Shown here: in pieces, positions 23,128-30,724 of the stretch | How the letters are laid out: every line of letters begins with the position of its first letter | Numbering within the stretch: position 1 is the stretch's first letter | Assembly: GCA_037951105.1 (NCBI GenBank) | Contig: JBAMJV010009751.1 | Coordinates: forward strand, 1 to 64,000 | DNA length: 64,000 nucleotides | Direction of reading: 5' to 3' | Source: Echinarachnius parma | Taxonomy: Eukaryota > Echinodermata > Echinoidea > Clypeasteroida > Echinarachniidae | Notes under the pieces: generated by a model | Told to the model about the DNA's origin: nothing | Database searches by the model: none | Seen by the model: the letters and a program-made list of their open reading frames with translations, nothing else | Translations under genes and position numbers: made by a program

Positions 23128-24785
23128 TTTTTTATAGCCGATCATCCGATCCCGATCATCGATCCGATTTCGAAGATCGATAAAATTTTGCTGATCCGAT
23201 CAAACGATCCGATCATCAAGGTCAGTTATAGCACTAAAATCGCCCCTGTAAGCCAAAACACGGGGGGCAACAAAAATGAAAATGTTGATGAAAATCGCCC
23301 CCTCGCTGTCTATACGACTTTACTCTTTAGACTTGTTAGTCCCATGCATGTAAAATGTCATTTTCATTTTTACTTTCATTTTCTGGTGTGAGAGGGACAA
23401 GTATCCAGCCAGGGACAATTGGCAGTGACGTCATTCGCACACATAGGTTCATTACAATAGTGTTGTGCGGAGATCATCCTCTTCCGCCCGCTGCATGCCA
23501 CTATCCAACGGAAACAACTTTTTTTGTCGGCTGATTTCTCCCTCAATTTACCAGCAAATGCAAAAAAACTTTCGTTTATGTGATCCACAATTCATATACT
23601 TTGATAATAATTACCGACTTTGTTGTTTTGAAGACCGTAAAATGTAGGAAAAAAATGATTATTTCCCGTCCGTTTTCCTTACCGATGCGTCCTAAAACAC
23701 AGCGGTCAACTGTTGAACCGCCAACAATGTACGAATGGCCGGTATTGTTATCTCCAGCGCATTAGCATATATTGCGTGCAAATGGTTCACCTGAGACTGA
23801 GTGAACCATTTACTTTGTAGATGTGGTCATTCGGACAGTTTCAAAATCCTATTTTTTTCCATTTTCGAGCCTTCACTGGCTTCATACGAATCAGTACAGA
23901 CAGAGATACACACTCGAACACAAACATATTGCATTGTATATTGCATATGGACAATCAAACAAACAGTAATTTTACTCACACTACAGTCTACACACTTAAC
24001 TCATTTATGATGCCACACTGTCACCGACACTCACTCAAACAAAGTCAAACAACGTTTTCTTGTGTTTATTCAATAAAATTAAAATAAAATGAACTTGAAA
24101 TTGAATAAATACAAATTTATTTAAGTTTTAACTATTTTAGACTTTTAGGCATAATCGTGTATACTATTAGGCCCCACCACTGCTATAGCCTATACTGTAT
24201 ACATATAACCTAACCCTATAACCCTTTAAACCCTAACCTAAACCCTAACCCTAACCCTAATTTGGTGGCTATAGGTCAGATTAATGGCTATAGGTCAGAT
24301 TAATGGCTATAGGTCAGATTTAGTGGCTATAGGTCAGATTTAGTGGCTATAAGTTGGCTACATAGTGTATACAGTATAGCAGTGGTGGGGCCTAAGTAAT
24401 ACACGATATTGCCGACTTTTACTTTTAGTTTTACTTTAGTTTTACATGTGACACACACACACATTTATGGAGTGATTTTGACAGATATCCCTTGATTTAA
24501 TTTGCCCTGGACACCTGGACAGTTATTCCTGCCAGCCCACAACGGTGTGAGAAGCAGGCAAGCAACCGCTTCTCAGCTCTGCTCTGCTCCTGCGAAGCAG
24601 CAGCGGAACAGAGCGGAACGTTGCACTGAAGTACGCCGGACCCACTGGCCCAGATTCCCTGCCCAAGTCGGTGTCAACAAAATTAAAATCTTACCTGCTT
24701 CCGTAAATGACCGATCGCTTTCTGAGAAAAACAGAAGAAAGGCGGTTAATAAACCACATATAATATCTGTCAAAGATGACCCCAT
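14428..24785 (-). CDS. SDF2: SDF2-like MIR-domain ER protein (whole gene, six exons)
   Basis: Join, in transcript order: 24785-24695, 21144-21028, 19128-19050, 18369-18230, 15956-15875, 14575-14428. The lengths sum to 657 nt (218 residues plus stop), close to the roughly 210-220 residues usual for SDF2. Residue blocks VTCGS, RLHSHD, YGSGSGQ, NSYW, NLHSHHF, SPLS, FGEEG, VRFKH and WKAMEGI follow the family order through three MIR repeats. SDF2 proteins sit in the ER lumen and work with the J-protein ERdj3 as a co-chaperone of the Hsp70 BiP. All junctions are GT-AG with matching phases. Oddities: two compensating frameshifts in exon 2, no C-terminal HxEL-type retention signal, and decayed tandem copies of exons 4 and 6 in the introns. 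Confidence 0.93.
14590..14870 (-). repeat. Decayed tandem copies of the 5' part of SDF2 exon 6
   Basis: At least three repeats of the exon's acceptor side plus intron ('acagaaataatatgaatta', then 'ggcttgtcatacatctgacc' or 'ggcctgccatacatctgcc', then 'gaacacac..gatagctgta'). Each carries only the first ~40 coding bases, with substitutions and lost splice sites. Confidence 0.85.
14974..15066. mobile_element. TTAA-bounded mini-element, copy 2
   Basis: Starts TTAAACCGTTCAGGAC and ends ACCAGTCCTGAACAGGTTAA: terminal inverted repeats bounded by TTAA. Confidence 0.65.
15560..15800. repeat. Dispersed repeat ('ggaatgctcccagggagtgga' family, minus)
   Basis: Shares 'tggctggaatgctccc..agggagtggaaaatgtgca' with inverted copies at 27080-27240 and 42900-43060, and a short copy at 52258-52345. 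It ends in a 'tataaagtagccaccattattatt' tail, a microsatellite-like end suggesting a retroposed element. Confidence 0.55.
15875..15956 (-). CDS. SDF2: SDF2 exon 5 (start of third MIR repeat)
   Basis: 82 nt. It reads DHWAVTCSTTYWKRNEPV then RFKHVVTE, equivalent to the DxWTVxC...VRFKH block of the family. Acceptor GTACAG, donor AGAG|GTGAGC. Phases fit exons 4 and 6. Confidence 0.93.
15985..16215. repeat. Dispersed repeat ('gggggcta..tctgatggatatc'), copy 1
   Basis: Two related blocks ('ggctatttt...tctgatggatatcac' and 'ggggctactattccaatctgatggatatcc') end with 'gggggcaaaatccctgtata'. Inverted counterpart at 21185-21362. Confidence 0.6.
16859..16961. mobile_element. Pogo-like mini-element, left part
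   Basis: Begins CAGTAGAACCTTGCATTATA after TA, a pogo-like terminus. It is interrupted by the 16962-17182 insertion. Confidence 0.5.
16962..17182. mobile_element. GATGACA mini-transposon, copy 1 (4-bp TSD AAAT)
   Basis: 221 bp. Left end GATGACACACGCGGTACCCC, right end GGGTACCATTTATGTCATC. Flanked by AAAT on both sides (16958-16961 and 17183-17186). The interior is shared with copies at 21594 and 49755 ('ttgtgtagcgccatcttg', 'ataaataattaaacaaaatg'). Confidence 0.92.
17240..17350. repeat. Short tandem repeat 'cattaaacaatgtttaaacc..aaggt..actgtataa'
   Basis: A unit of about 50 bases is repeated at 17240-17300 and 17305-17352. A further unit, at 17690-17704 plus 18151-18200, is split by the 17705-18150 fold-back element. 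Confidence 0.65.
17352..17690. repeat. 'cacgagggctattttg / ccgatcatgcaaaa' repeat, copy 1
   Basis: Contains 'ttttttcacgagggc', 'cagccctgggctcttttttt', 'acatcgttttcactgctca' and 'gggggcgaatcgc..agcccc'. The same order of blocks occurs at 62865-63235 and parts of it at 22200-23300. Confidence 0.7.
17705..18150. mobile_element. Fold-back element, ~170-bp inverted arms
   Basis: Left arm GGCCCGAATTCTCAACTTGT, right arm ACAAGTTGAAAATTCGGGCC. The arms stay paired through 'ggcctaaaagacaaa', 'taactatggtcccc' and 'gagagctgcttataagcatc' down to a short central spacer containing 'cgtcctggatgatccagga'. No coding capacity. Confidence 0.88.
18230..18369 (-). CDS. SDF2: SDF2 exon 4 (second MIR repeat)
   Basis: 140 nt. 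It reads TPIKCGSTIRLQHVSTKR, then NLHSHHFSSPLSQNQEVS and CFGEEGNGDE, which is the most conserved block of SDF2/SDF2L1 proteins. Acceptor ATTCGTAG, donor GAAG|GTAACT. A decayed tandem copy lies just upstream at 18556-18680. Confidence 0.95.
18447..18501. repeat. (ACT)n microsatellite
   Basis: Imperfect ACT/CTA trinucleotide run in the SDF2 intron between exons 4 and 3. Confidence 0.9.
18556..18680 (-). repeat. Decayed tandem copy of SDF2 exon 4
   Basis: 'attctgagagagcggtgac', 'gcaggttgcgctt' and 'gtgctgcaggc' match exon 4 at 18270-18345 base for base, with an internal 18-bp duplication ('tggatgtggtgac') and loss of frame. A weaker third trace lies near 18755-18790. Confidence 0.85.
19050..19128 (-). 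CDS. SDF2: SDF2 exon 3
   Basis: 79 nt (2+25 codons+2). It reads TAVDSTTDKNSYWQIKGK then MDKACVR, matching the NSYW-centred link between MIR repeats 1 and 2. Acceptor GCAGTCAG at 19129, donor GG|GTAAGT. Confidence 0.92.
19670..19702. repeat. Hairpin (TGCCATGTAACA arms)
   Basis: TGCCATGTAACA, 8-base loop, then TGTTACATGGCA. It sits at the left edge of a hairpin-dense zone. Confidence 0.85.
19721..19912. repeat. ~190-bp near-palindrome
   Basis: Arms pair from ACAGTTGTTAA/TTAACAACTGT inward through GGAATGTTCC/GGAACATTCC and TTTTAAATGCTATT/AATAGCATTTAAAA. The loop contains the smaller inverted pair 'aagtccctcg..cgggactt'. Confidence 0.9.
20012..20064. repeat. Near-perfect 21-bp-arm hairpin with TGACGTCA-type core
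   Basis: TGACGTCATTCATGGAATAG, short loop, CTATTCCATGAATGACGTCA. Confidence 0.92.
20724..20846. repeat. ~120-bp fold-back repeat
   Basis: 'gaaattatggattcctcggtg' pairs with 'cacctcggaatccataatttc'; an inner pair 'gcactatgttct/agaacatagtgc' surrounds 'cgggtctacgaccct'. A hairpin GTAAATGGTCATA/TATGACCATTTAC follows at 20974-21005. Confidence 0.9.
21028..21144 (-). CDS. SDF2: SDF2 exon 2 (first MIR repeat, two compensating frameshifts)
   Basis: Acceptor CACAG at 21145-21149, donor CCAG|GTAGGG. One frame reads EYVTCGSTVKLLNT; after a one-base slip near 21085-21090 the next frame reads KYNIRLHSHD and YGSGSGQP, both diagnostic of the first MIR repeat of SDF2. The total length (117) keeps the frame, so a second opposite slip is needed in the first ~18 bases, where the frame set by exon 1 would meet a TGA. 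These are either real lesions or sequence errors. Confidence 0.85.
21185..21362. repeat. Dispersed repeat ('agccccctaaa..tggatatcac'), copy 2, inverted
   Basis: Complement of the block at 15985-16215, including 'gatatccatcagattg' and 'agccccctaaa'. Confidence 0.6.
21422..22090. mobile_element. TTAAAGGGG mini-transposon, copy A, with a later insertion
   Basis: Left end TTAAAGGGGGCCATCAGGCA, right end GTGGTAGTACCCTTTAA; both begin with TTAA, suggesting TTAA target use. It shares 'aagaacaacacataattatatg', 'gcccaacattttacaaa' and 'aattctattcatgcatacg' with copies at 47546 and 54830-55178. The GATGACA element at 21594-21835 is inserted inside it. Confidence 0.75.
21594..21835. mobile_element. GATGACA mini-transposon, copy 2 (4-bp TSD ATGT)
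   Basis: 242 bp, GACGACACACG...TGTCATC, flanked by ATGT at 21590-21593 and 21836-21839. About 20 bases longer than the other copies because of an internal duplication near 'gtgcagc'. Confidence 0.92.
22245..23830. mobile_element. 1.6-kb imperfect palindrome (long inverted repeat)
   Basis: The two ~700-800 bp arms are inverted copies around a centre at about 22925 ('acaaaatcggcgtgagtaattttgt'). Matching blocks include 'ttaggacgcatcggt', 'gtcttcaaaaca', 'gaattgtggatcaca', 'gcatttgctggtaaat' and 'taagcccaaggtaatcttgta' with their complements. Each outer end carries its own hairpin ('catggtccagtcagctggacca' and 'aaatggttcacc..ggtgaaccattt' style) next to 'agatgtgg'. Poly(A) 22739-22767 mirrors poly(T) 23087-23125. 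Confidence 0.9.
24150..24412. mobile_element. Fold-back element carrying telomere-type repeats
   Basis: Outer inverted repeats: 'taggccccaccactgctata' with 'gtatacagt' at left, mirrored at right before 'acacgatatt'. Inside are about ten full or broken CCCTAA units (24208-24260) and five tandem copies of a 20-base 'ggctataggtcagattaat' unit (24264-24350). Confidence 0.88.
24695..24785 (-). CDS. SDF2: SDF2 exon 1 (signal peptide)
   Basis: Starts with ATG at 24785 and reads MGSSLTDIICGLLTAFLLFF, a typical cleavable signal peptide, then SESDRSFTEA. It ends in phase 1 before a good donor (GCAG|GTAAGA). Phase 1 is what the 117-nt exon 2 needs to hand phase 1 to exon 3. It lies 3.5 kb upstream of exon 2. 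The assignment rests on signal peptide, donor and phase; the short sequence itself is not conserved enough to be diagnostic. Confidence 0.72.
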
Positions 24786-25083
24786 CTTCGAAAGCGACTC
24801 TCTTCCAAGTTTTGTAGAATTCTTTGGATATATTATCATGCAAGATAGTAATTTCCTTTCTCAAAATCTATCGCAGTACAGCTGATAAACGCGCTTTGAT
24901 ATCGGCCAAGTATTATTTCGCCACCTTAAAACTGTTCCCATATCGGTACGTAAGTTTCATTGATTGCTACCAGTCAGTAGCTATAAATTACAATTGGTGT
25001 TCTCTGCATTTTTTTAATTAAATCCTTAATTCTCGCTTTAGACTGATTTAAAATAAGTTACAATTAATGTATGAATTGCTATA

Positions 25084-25390
25084 ATGATTTTCCGAAAATC
25101 CCCTCGTCTTAAAGATAGGGCGATGTTATTGGGGACGATAGTCGCGGCGCGTCGGATACGTCGACCAATGATTTGCAATGAACGTGGCCCAGCCATCGAT
25201 ATGGGCCAGCCCACAATGCGAACGGCTTTGATATATCCGGATCGATCCGGATATATGGTTTGTCAAAGATGCACCCAAAGATTGGGGTCATCTTGCGTTG
25301 CCGGGTTGCGGCATGTGTTACATAATGTATTAGATCATCAACATTTATTAGATAAAGATTGCCAACGCTTTCAATTTTATATCATGTAAT
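25084..25390. other. CpG-bearing spacer with a 26-bp perfect palindrome
   Basis: No gene is recognisable. 25231-25256 (ATATATCCGGATCGATCCGG plus ATATAT) is self-complementary throughout, with a nearby GGCCCA/TGGGCC pair at 25186-25206. Confidence 0.5.
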
Positions 25391-25879
25391 AATTGTATGG
25401 TTTTTAAGAGTAAAATGGATTGCTCATTTATTGTTCAAAAACGTTTAAACTGTCTTGATCGTGTATTAGATTGAATTGTCTACTCGTCTGTCAGTTCACC
25501 TGCACCCAAGGGAAAACCAATTTACTGATACAAAAATAGTTGACGATTTAGACCACCCCTGGGACAAATTTTACTGCGGTACGTGTGCATGAGCATGTCC
25601 GTGTTGACTTATAGACTAGAATGGTTTGTTTGTCTCACCGATACCCCCTCTGTCATCCTCTGCCTCCCGCCCCCGGTATCTTTACTATAATAATGCAGTT
25701 TAATACTGATCGTTAAATATCCCTGCATGGATGGTATGTGGAGTTGATGCATGTAAAACATATAGTAGAGTGCATGAGTGCGGCAATATGTTTCCAAAGA
25801 ATAAATACTATTCATATTGTACGTATGACAACGTTCATCAAAAGGCGCGACAGGCAGGGGATCGATGACATGCCTCCCA

Positions 25880-25900
25880 CCCCCCCCCCCCCCCCCCCCC
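25880..25900. repeat. Poly(C) tract, 21 nt
   Basis: Uninterrupted C run. Confidence 0.95.
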
Positions 25901-26020
25901 GTCCTCTACCCCTCCCCCAACACCACCCAATTGTATTGCATGATGTATGTTAGATTCCATTTTTCTCCGTTATGACTTATGCATCAATGACACAATTTCA
26001 AGTCAGACAAAAAGAAATGA

Positions 26021-26441
26021 CCCATGATAGCAGATCGACTGACGTCATAAATTGGTCGTAAACTGGTAAACACGTATACGTCGTACGTCGTAATACGAAT
26101 CAGGCGCGCCGATTCCATCCGAAAACACAATGCATTGGGGGGCAGAGCATTGTTCTCAAACAATGCTCGCCCCCCCAATGCATTGTGTTTTCGGATGGAA
26201 TCGGCGCCGGTGCGTCGTATGGACGACTTTATTACGACGTCATTATTTTTTGCCATTATAATTTTTGTCGTTTAAACGACCTTATTATGACGTCATTATG
26301 ACATGACGTCTTATTATGACGTCCCAATGACGACGTACGCGGGTGCAAGTTTACATCTTATTGACGTCAAGTTATGTCGTCTTAAAGACGGCATATAAGA
26401 CGTAAATAAGACGTCACTTTTACCAGTTTTTGCTATCAGGG
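26021..26441. mobile_element. GACGTC-rich fold-back element
   Basis: Ends CCCATGATAGCA and TGCTATCAGGG are inverted, followed inward by 'actggtaaa'/'tttaccagt'. The interior holds at least seven GACGTC hexamers. At 26103-26209 sits a near-perfect palindrome whose arms (GATTCCATCCGAAAACACAA, then TGCATTGGGGGGC) enclose a second hairpin, GAGCATTGTT/AACAATGCTC. Confidence 0.8.
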
Positions 26442-26509
26442 ACCCTTCCCATCCCCACTTTTGATAAGATGTTGAGTACTTGCATATATATATAATGGTG
26501 GCTACTATA

Positions 26510-27060
26510 CAGGGTGGCCCCCAAAAAACGGAACGGGGCACTTCCCAAAATATAGTAACAACATGATTATGTCCATCGGATAGAGTGTCCTGAAAAAAGA
26601 TACCAAGAACAGTAATTTTGGACGAGTTGTTTTTTGTTGTAGGACGTCGTAAGTGAGACCATGTCAGGTTCCCATTTTTGTAATTTTTTACCCAGTCACT
26701 GCCTGATAAATCGCACTTCCTGCCCGTAATAGCATCGAACAAGTATGCCTATTCTCTCGGCACACAGCTGAATGCACACTAACAATGGCGCGCGTATTCC
26801 TCGTTGTTCGATGATAATATGACGGGCAGTAAGTGCGATTTATCAAGCACTACCTTGGCAAAAATTGATATAAAAGGGAACCTGACATGGTGTCATTCAC
26901 AGCGCCCTAATACAAAAACTACATGGCCAAATTGACTGTTCTTGGTATCGTTTTTCATTTGAAAAGACACCCTAACTGATGGACATAATCATTTTGATAC
27001 CATATTTTGGGAAGTGCCCCGTTCCGTGTTTTTTTTTTTTTTGGGGGGGGGGGCACCCTG
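26510..27060. mobile_element. Mariner-like mini-element (TA, CAGGGTG termini)
   Basis: 551 bp with TA on both sides. Ends CAGGGTGGCCCCCAAAAAAC and GGGGGCACCCTG. Long inverted arms pair through 'ggaacggggcacttcccaaaatat', 'atgattatgtccatc', 'accaagaacagt', 'catgtcaggttccc' and 'gataaatcgcactt'. No transposase frame. Confidence 0.88.
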
Positions 27061-27079
27061 TATAGAGCGCATGCAATCA

Positions 27080-27240
27080 GTCTTTCGACGCTCGTGGTGC
27101 ATCATTATCATTACCCCGGTCATCGGATAGGCCTACACGCTGCAACCAATCCAGCACTCAAACTGCACATTTTCCACTCCCTAGGGAGGATTCCAGCCAG
27201 GCACCTCGTAGGGGAAACACAGTGCTAAGGAACTGCGTTT
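27080..27240. repeat. Dispersed repeat ('tccactccctagggaggattcc' family, plus)
   Basis: 'cattaccccggtcat..tacacgctgcaacc..actgcacattttccactccc' matches 42940-43050 and, inverted, 15590-15720. Confidence 0.6.
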
Positions 27241-27830
27241 CATCCTTCGGACTATACCCGTGCACTGCATCATGGGTCGAGAGCATGCAAATGTGGATAC
27301 ATTTTCTTGCTGAAGAAAACACGTGATGGGCATACTTATAATACTCTTACTTTGAACTGGATGAGGAATTTCTTAATTATGTAATGATCCAAGTGTATCT
27401 GTATCATTCAGTCTCACACAACTAAAATGCATATTGCTAGCTATAGAGGTCATGATGATCATGATTGTCGATGCATGAACGTGATGAACGGAAGAATGAT
27501 TCGAATGAGTAATGTATATAGAAAACAGATCACGCCGTGATGTTCTTAATTTATTTATAATTCAACATGCATTATAAGATAATTATAGTCAATCTTGCCC
27601 CCGGCCTCCCAAATACTCCACTTATCTTGCTATGATTCTTATATATTTATAAATATGTTTGCATACAAATTAGCAAGATAATTCGCCATCACGTGGTGAA
27701 AGAGGGCGGACTTCGGTCCATATATTATACAGCAGACAGGCAAAATGAAAGCACATGAACTGTCTGATTGAATCATACATTATTTAATTCATTTTGAATT
27801 CGTATCATTGATTTTTCTTTTTAATTCTGT
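27241..27830. other. Spacer upstream of ABRA
   Basis: AT-rich, no coding support. An ABRA promoter or 5' non-coding exon should lie here or among the exon copies, but I cannot place it. Confidence 0.4.
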
Positions 27831-27834
27831 CTTG

Positions 27835-29582
27835 GTTCGTCCAGTTAGGTAGTCATCTTATATTGGATGGAGTCTGAAGGGGCGTGGTGACAGAGAGCAG
27901 TAGGGGTGGTCATACAATGAGCATCAGGCTGGCCAAATGAAATCATGTGAACTTAATTTCTTATAATTTTTATCGTGTTTTTTTTTTTTGCCTAGGAATA
28001 ATTTTGGATTATCATTATTTTCACATTATTTTCTTTTCAAGTATGTCTTGGTTTGTACAGCCTGGTAGAGCCATCTTGGCGGCGTCTGAAGGAGGCGTGT
28101 AAACAGGGAGCGCATGAGCCCTGAGCTGACAGACTTGCCAAAAATGCATGGAGGCACATGAACTGTCAGATTATTATTATTTTGTTTTCTTGGTTTGTCC
28201 AGGTACCGACCTTGATGGGTCTGGAATGAGCGTGCATGGTAACCGGGAGAGGGGGTGGGGGTTCTCCTGAGCAGCAGAAAAGCATTTGAACTGTCACGTT
28301 TATTTAATTTTCTGTCAAAAGCATGGTTTGTCCACCTATAGGTGGCCATCTCAATGGAATCTGCTCTAGGGGCGTGGTGACCCCTGAGCAAATACTGTCA
28401 GTTTTCCATTGAATCATACTTTGATTGTCCATTCTAACGTATTTTTCTCGTTTCTTAACTTTTAAATGAACTTGAATTTGTTTTGGTTTGTCCACTTAGC
28501 CATCTTGAAACATGGAATCTGAAGGAGGCGTGGTGACGGAGAGCGGAGGAGCCATGGCCCCTGACGAGCAACAAACTACTGTATAGCGAAATGGAAGCAT
28601 GTGTATACGGGTGCGGTTCGTTATTCCGAAGGTTCGTTATTCCGAACACGCAAATTTCCTATACCTGAGTGTTCGTTAATCCGAAAATGAAATAGGGTTC
28701 GTTAATCCGAACATTTGTTGCATTATTCCGAAGGTTCGTTATTCCGAAGGTTCGTTATTCCGAAGGTTCGTTATTCCGAAGGTTCGTTATTCCGAAGGTT
28801 CGCTATTCCTAAAATAAAATCGGGTTCGTTATTCCGAAGGTTCGTTATTCCGAAGGTCCGTTATTCCGAGGGTTCGTTATTCCGAAGGTTCGCTATTCCT
28901 AAAATGAAATCGGGTTCGTTAATCCGAAAATTAATTTGGGGTTGTTATAATGCTATAATTTCATATAAAGAGATAAAATAAACTTAAATGTTTGATTGGT
29001 CTGGCCAAGGGAGGGAAAGGGGGAGGGGTATGCTTAATGCAGGCTATAAATTAAATAAACAAAACACAAACTATAGTATTATAACAAGCCCGATTTAATT
29101 TTCGGAATAACGAACCCGATTTTATTTTCGGATCAACGAACCTTTGGAATAACGAACCTTCGGAATAACGAACCCGATTTTATTTTCGGATCAACGAACC
29201 TTCGGAATAACGAACCTTCGGAATAACGAACCTTCGGAATAACTGAACCTTCGGAATAACGAACCTTCGGAATAACGGACTGTAACCGTGTATACAGCCA
29301 ATTTTCCACCGAATCATAATGCGATCGTCCATTCCAAAGTATTTTTGTTTGTTTCGAATTAAACTTGAATTTGTCTTGGTTTGTCCAGATAGCCATCTTG
29401 AAACATGAATTTTGAAGGCGGCGTGGTGACAGAGAGCGGAGGAGCCAGTGCCCCTGAGCAACAGACTAGCGAAATGGAAGCATGTGTATACAGCCAATTT
29501 TCCACCGAATCATAATGCGATCGTCCATTCCAAAGTGTTTTTTGTTTGTTTCTTCAATGCTAATTAAACTTGAATTTGTTTT
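27835..29582 (+). repeat. Array of six decayed copies of ABRA coding exon 1
   Basis: Copies of the true exon (acceptor 'tttgtccag', 'gccatcttgaaac', ATG, 'ctgaaggaggcgtggtgac', 'gagagcggaggagcc') with flanking intron begin at about 27835, 28047, 28189, 28323, 28482 and 29375. The unit is roughly 135-225 bp. The older copies have lost the start codon or the frame. The copy near 28510 still reads MESEGGVVTESGGAMAP and the one near 29407 reads MNFEGGVVTESGGASAP, but both then hit stops and lack the rest of the exon. The 680-bp element at 28608 is inserted between copies. Confidence 0.9.
28608..29287. mobile_element. 680-bp element of opposed 17-bp arrays (7-bp TSD GTGTATA)
   Basis: Plus-oriented units 'ggttcgttattccgaag' fill 28616-28920 and the same unit in minus orientation fills 29097-29280. 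Interspersed longer units contain 'aaaatgaaatcgggttcg'. It is bounded by GTGTATA at 28601-28607 and 29288-29294. The neighbouring exon copy at 29480-29500 shows the empty site ('catgtgtatacagccaat'). Interior 28925-29095 is unrelated AT-rich DNA. No open frame other than repeat translations. Confidence 0.9.
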
Positions 29583-29609
29583 GGTTTGTCCAGTTGGCCA
29601 TCTTGAAAC

Positions 29610-29749
29610 ATGGATTCTGAAGGAGGTGTGGTGACGGAGAGCGGAGGAGCCCTGAGCAACAGACTAGCCAAATGGAAGCACGTGGAGGCTGAGCATCGAC
29701 AGAAACAGCTCATCAATCCGTTCTCCGCGTGGGACGGCGCTTCTCACAG
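29610..29749 (+). CDS. ABRA: ABRA coding exon 1
   Basis: ATG at 29610 after a splice-like acceptor (TTTGTCCAG, 29585-29593), so a 5' non-coding exon may exist. It reads MDSEGGVVTESGGALSNRLA and continues to GASH, ending phase 2 before CACAG|GTACAG. The donor overlaps the start of a pogo-like transposon end (see 29753). Confidence 0.9.
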
Positions 29750-30682
29750 GTACAGTGGAACCTCGCTAAAAAGAGCTCCGATATAACAAATCCCTCTTAC
29801 TTTAACAATGTTATGTTATAGGCACACTACCTTTTACCAAAACCGAAAAAAAACCATCGGTTTATCTAGTTTCGACGGTTGTTCCATTGAGAATTTGTGT
29901 ACGGTTACACTAGCGCCGTCTCCACCAAAATCATATTATAGGAAGTCATATTATAAATAAGAAACCCCATTTAAGAGTCTTCTTATATCAGTCTTTTTGT
30001 CGCGGATCCACATAACCATCATCACGTAATATTATTTAGAGTCGGAAAGACAAACTACTAGAACGGTTTTATATCTATAGAGCACCGCACGCTCACCTCT
30101 CATTTTGAAAATGAGGAATACTGTTGATAATGAATGTGGTTTATATAAATAGATTATATGTGTCGTTTGAATATGTAAATAAATTGATTATGCTTTTTAA
30201 AAAATCTAATGTATATATACTTGCCAGTTGCCTCTGTAACAAAAGACAATAATCTAGTCATGTGATGGATGATAGCTATTATGATTTTTAGCTCATCCGG
30301 CCCGAAGGGCCCGATGAGCTTATGCCATGCCGTTGCGTCCGTCGTCCGTCCGTCCGTCCGTCCACAGTTTTCAAAATGCTTCTTCTTCGTTATTTTTCAA
30401 CCGATTTTGATTCTGATTGGTTCATAAGATAGGGCTAGGAGGGGGATTTAAAACTTCTACACAGAATCGTGAAATTCATTATCTATGGTAATTTATGCAA
30501 ATTTATTCGAAATCACAAAAAATGCTTCTTCTCCTTCATTTCTCGACCGATTTTGATTTGGTTTGCTTTATCTGGTAGAGCTAACTTTGGTACACTAAAC
30601 TTCTACACAGAATTTTGAAATTTTTCTCCATTCATTAATTATGGTAATTTTTAATTTTTTAATTTTTTAATTTATTTTTTTT

Positions 30683-30724
<42 letters not shown>

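Noticed and set aside
24502..24885. 127-codon plus-strand frame
   Set aside because: Opposite strand of the SDF2 signal-peptide exon and its flanks; the minus-strand reading has start, signal peptide and donor.
26314..26742. 142-codon minus-strand frame
   Set aside because: Spans the boundary of two mini-transposons; no conserved motif.
28715..29497. Frames with repeated RRFVIPKVRYSEGSLF
   Set aside because: Translation of the 17-bp tandem repeat in both orientations; appears on both strands alike.
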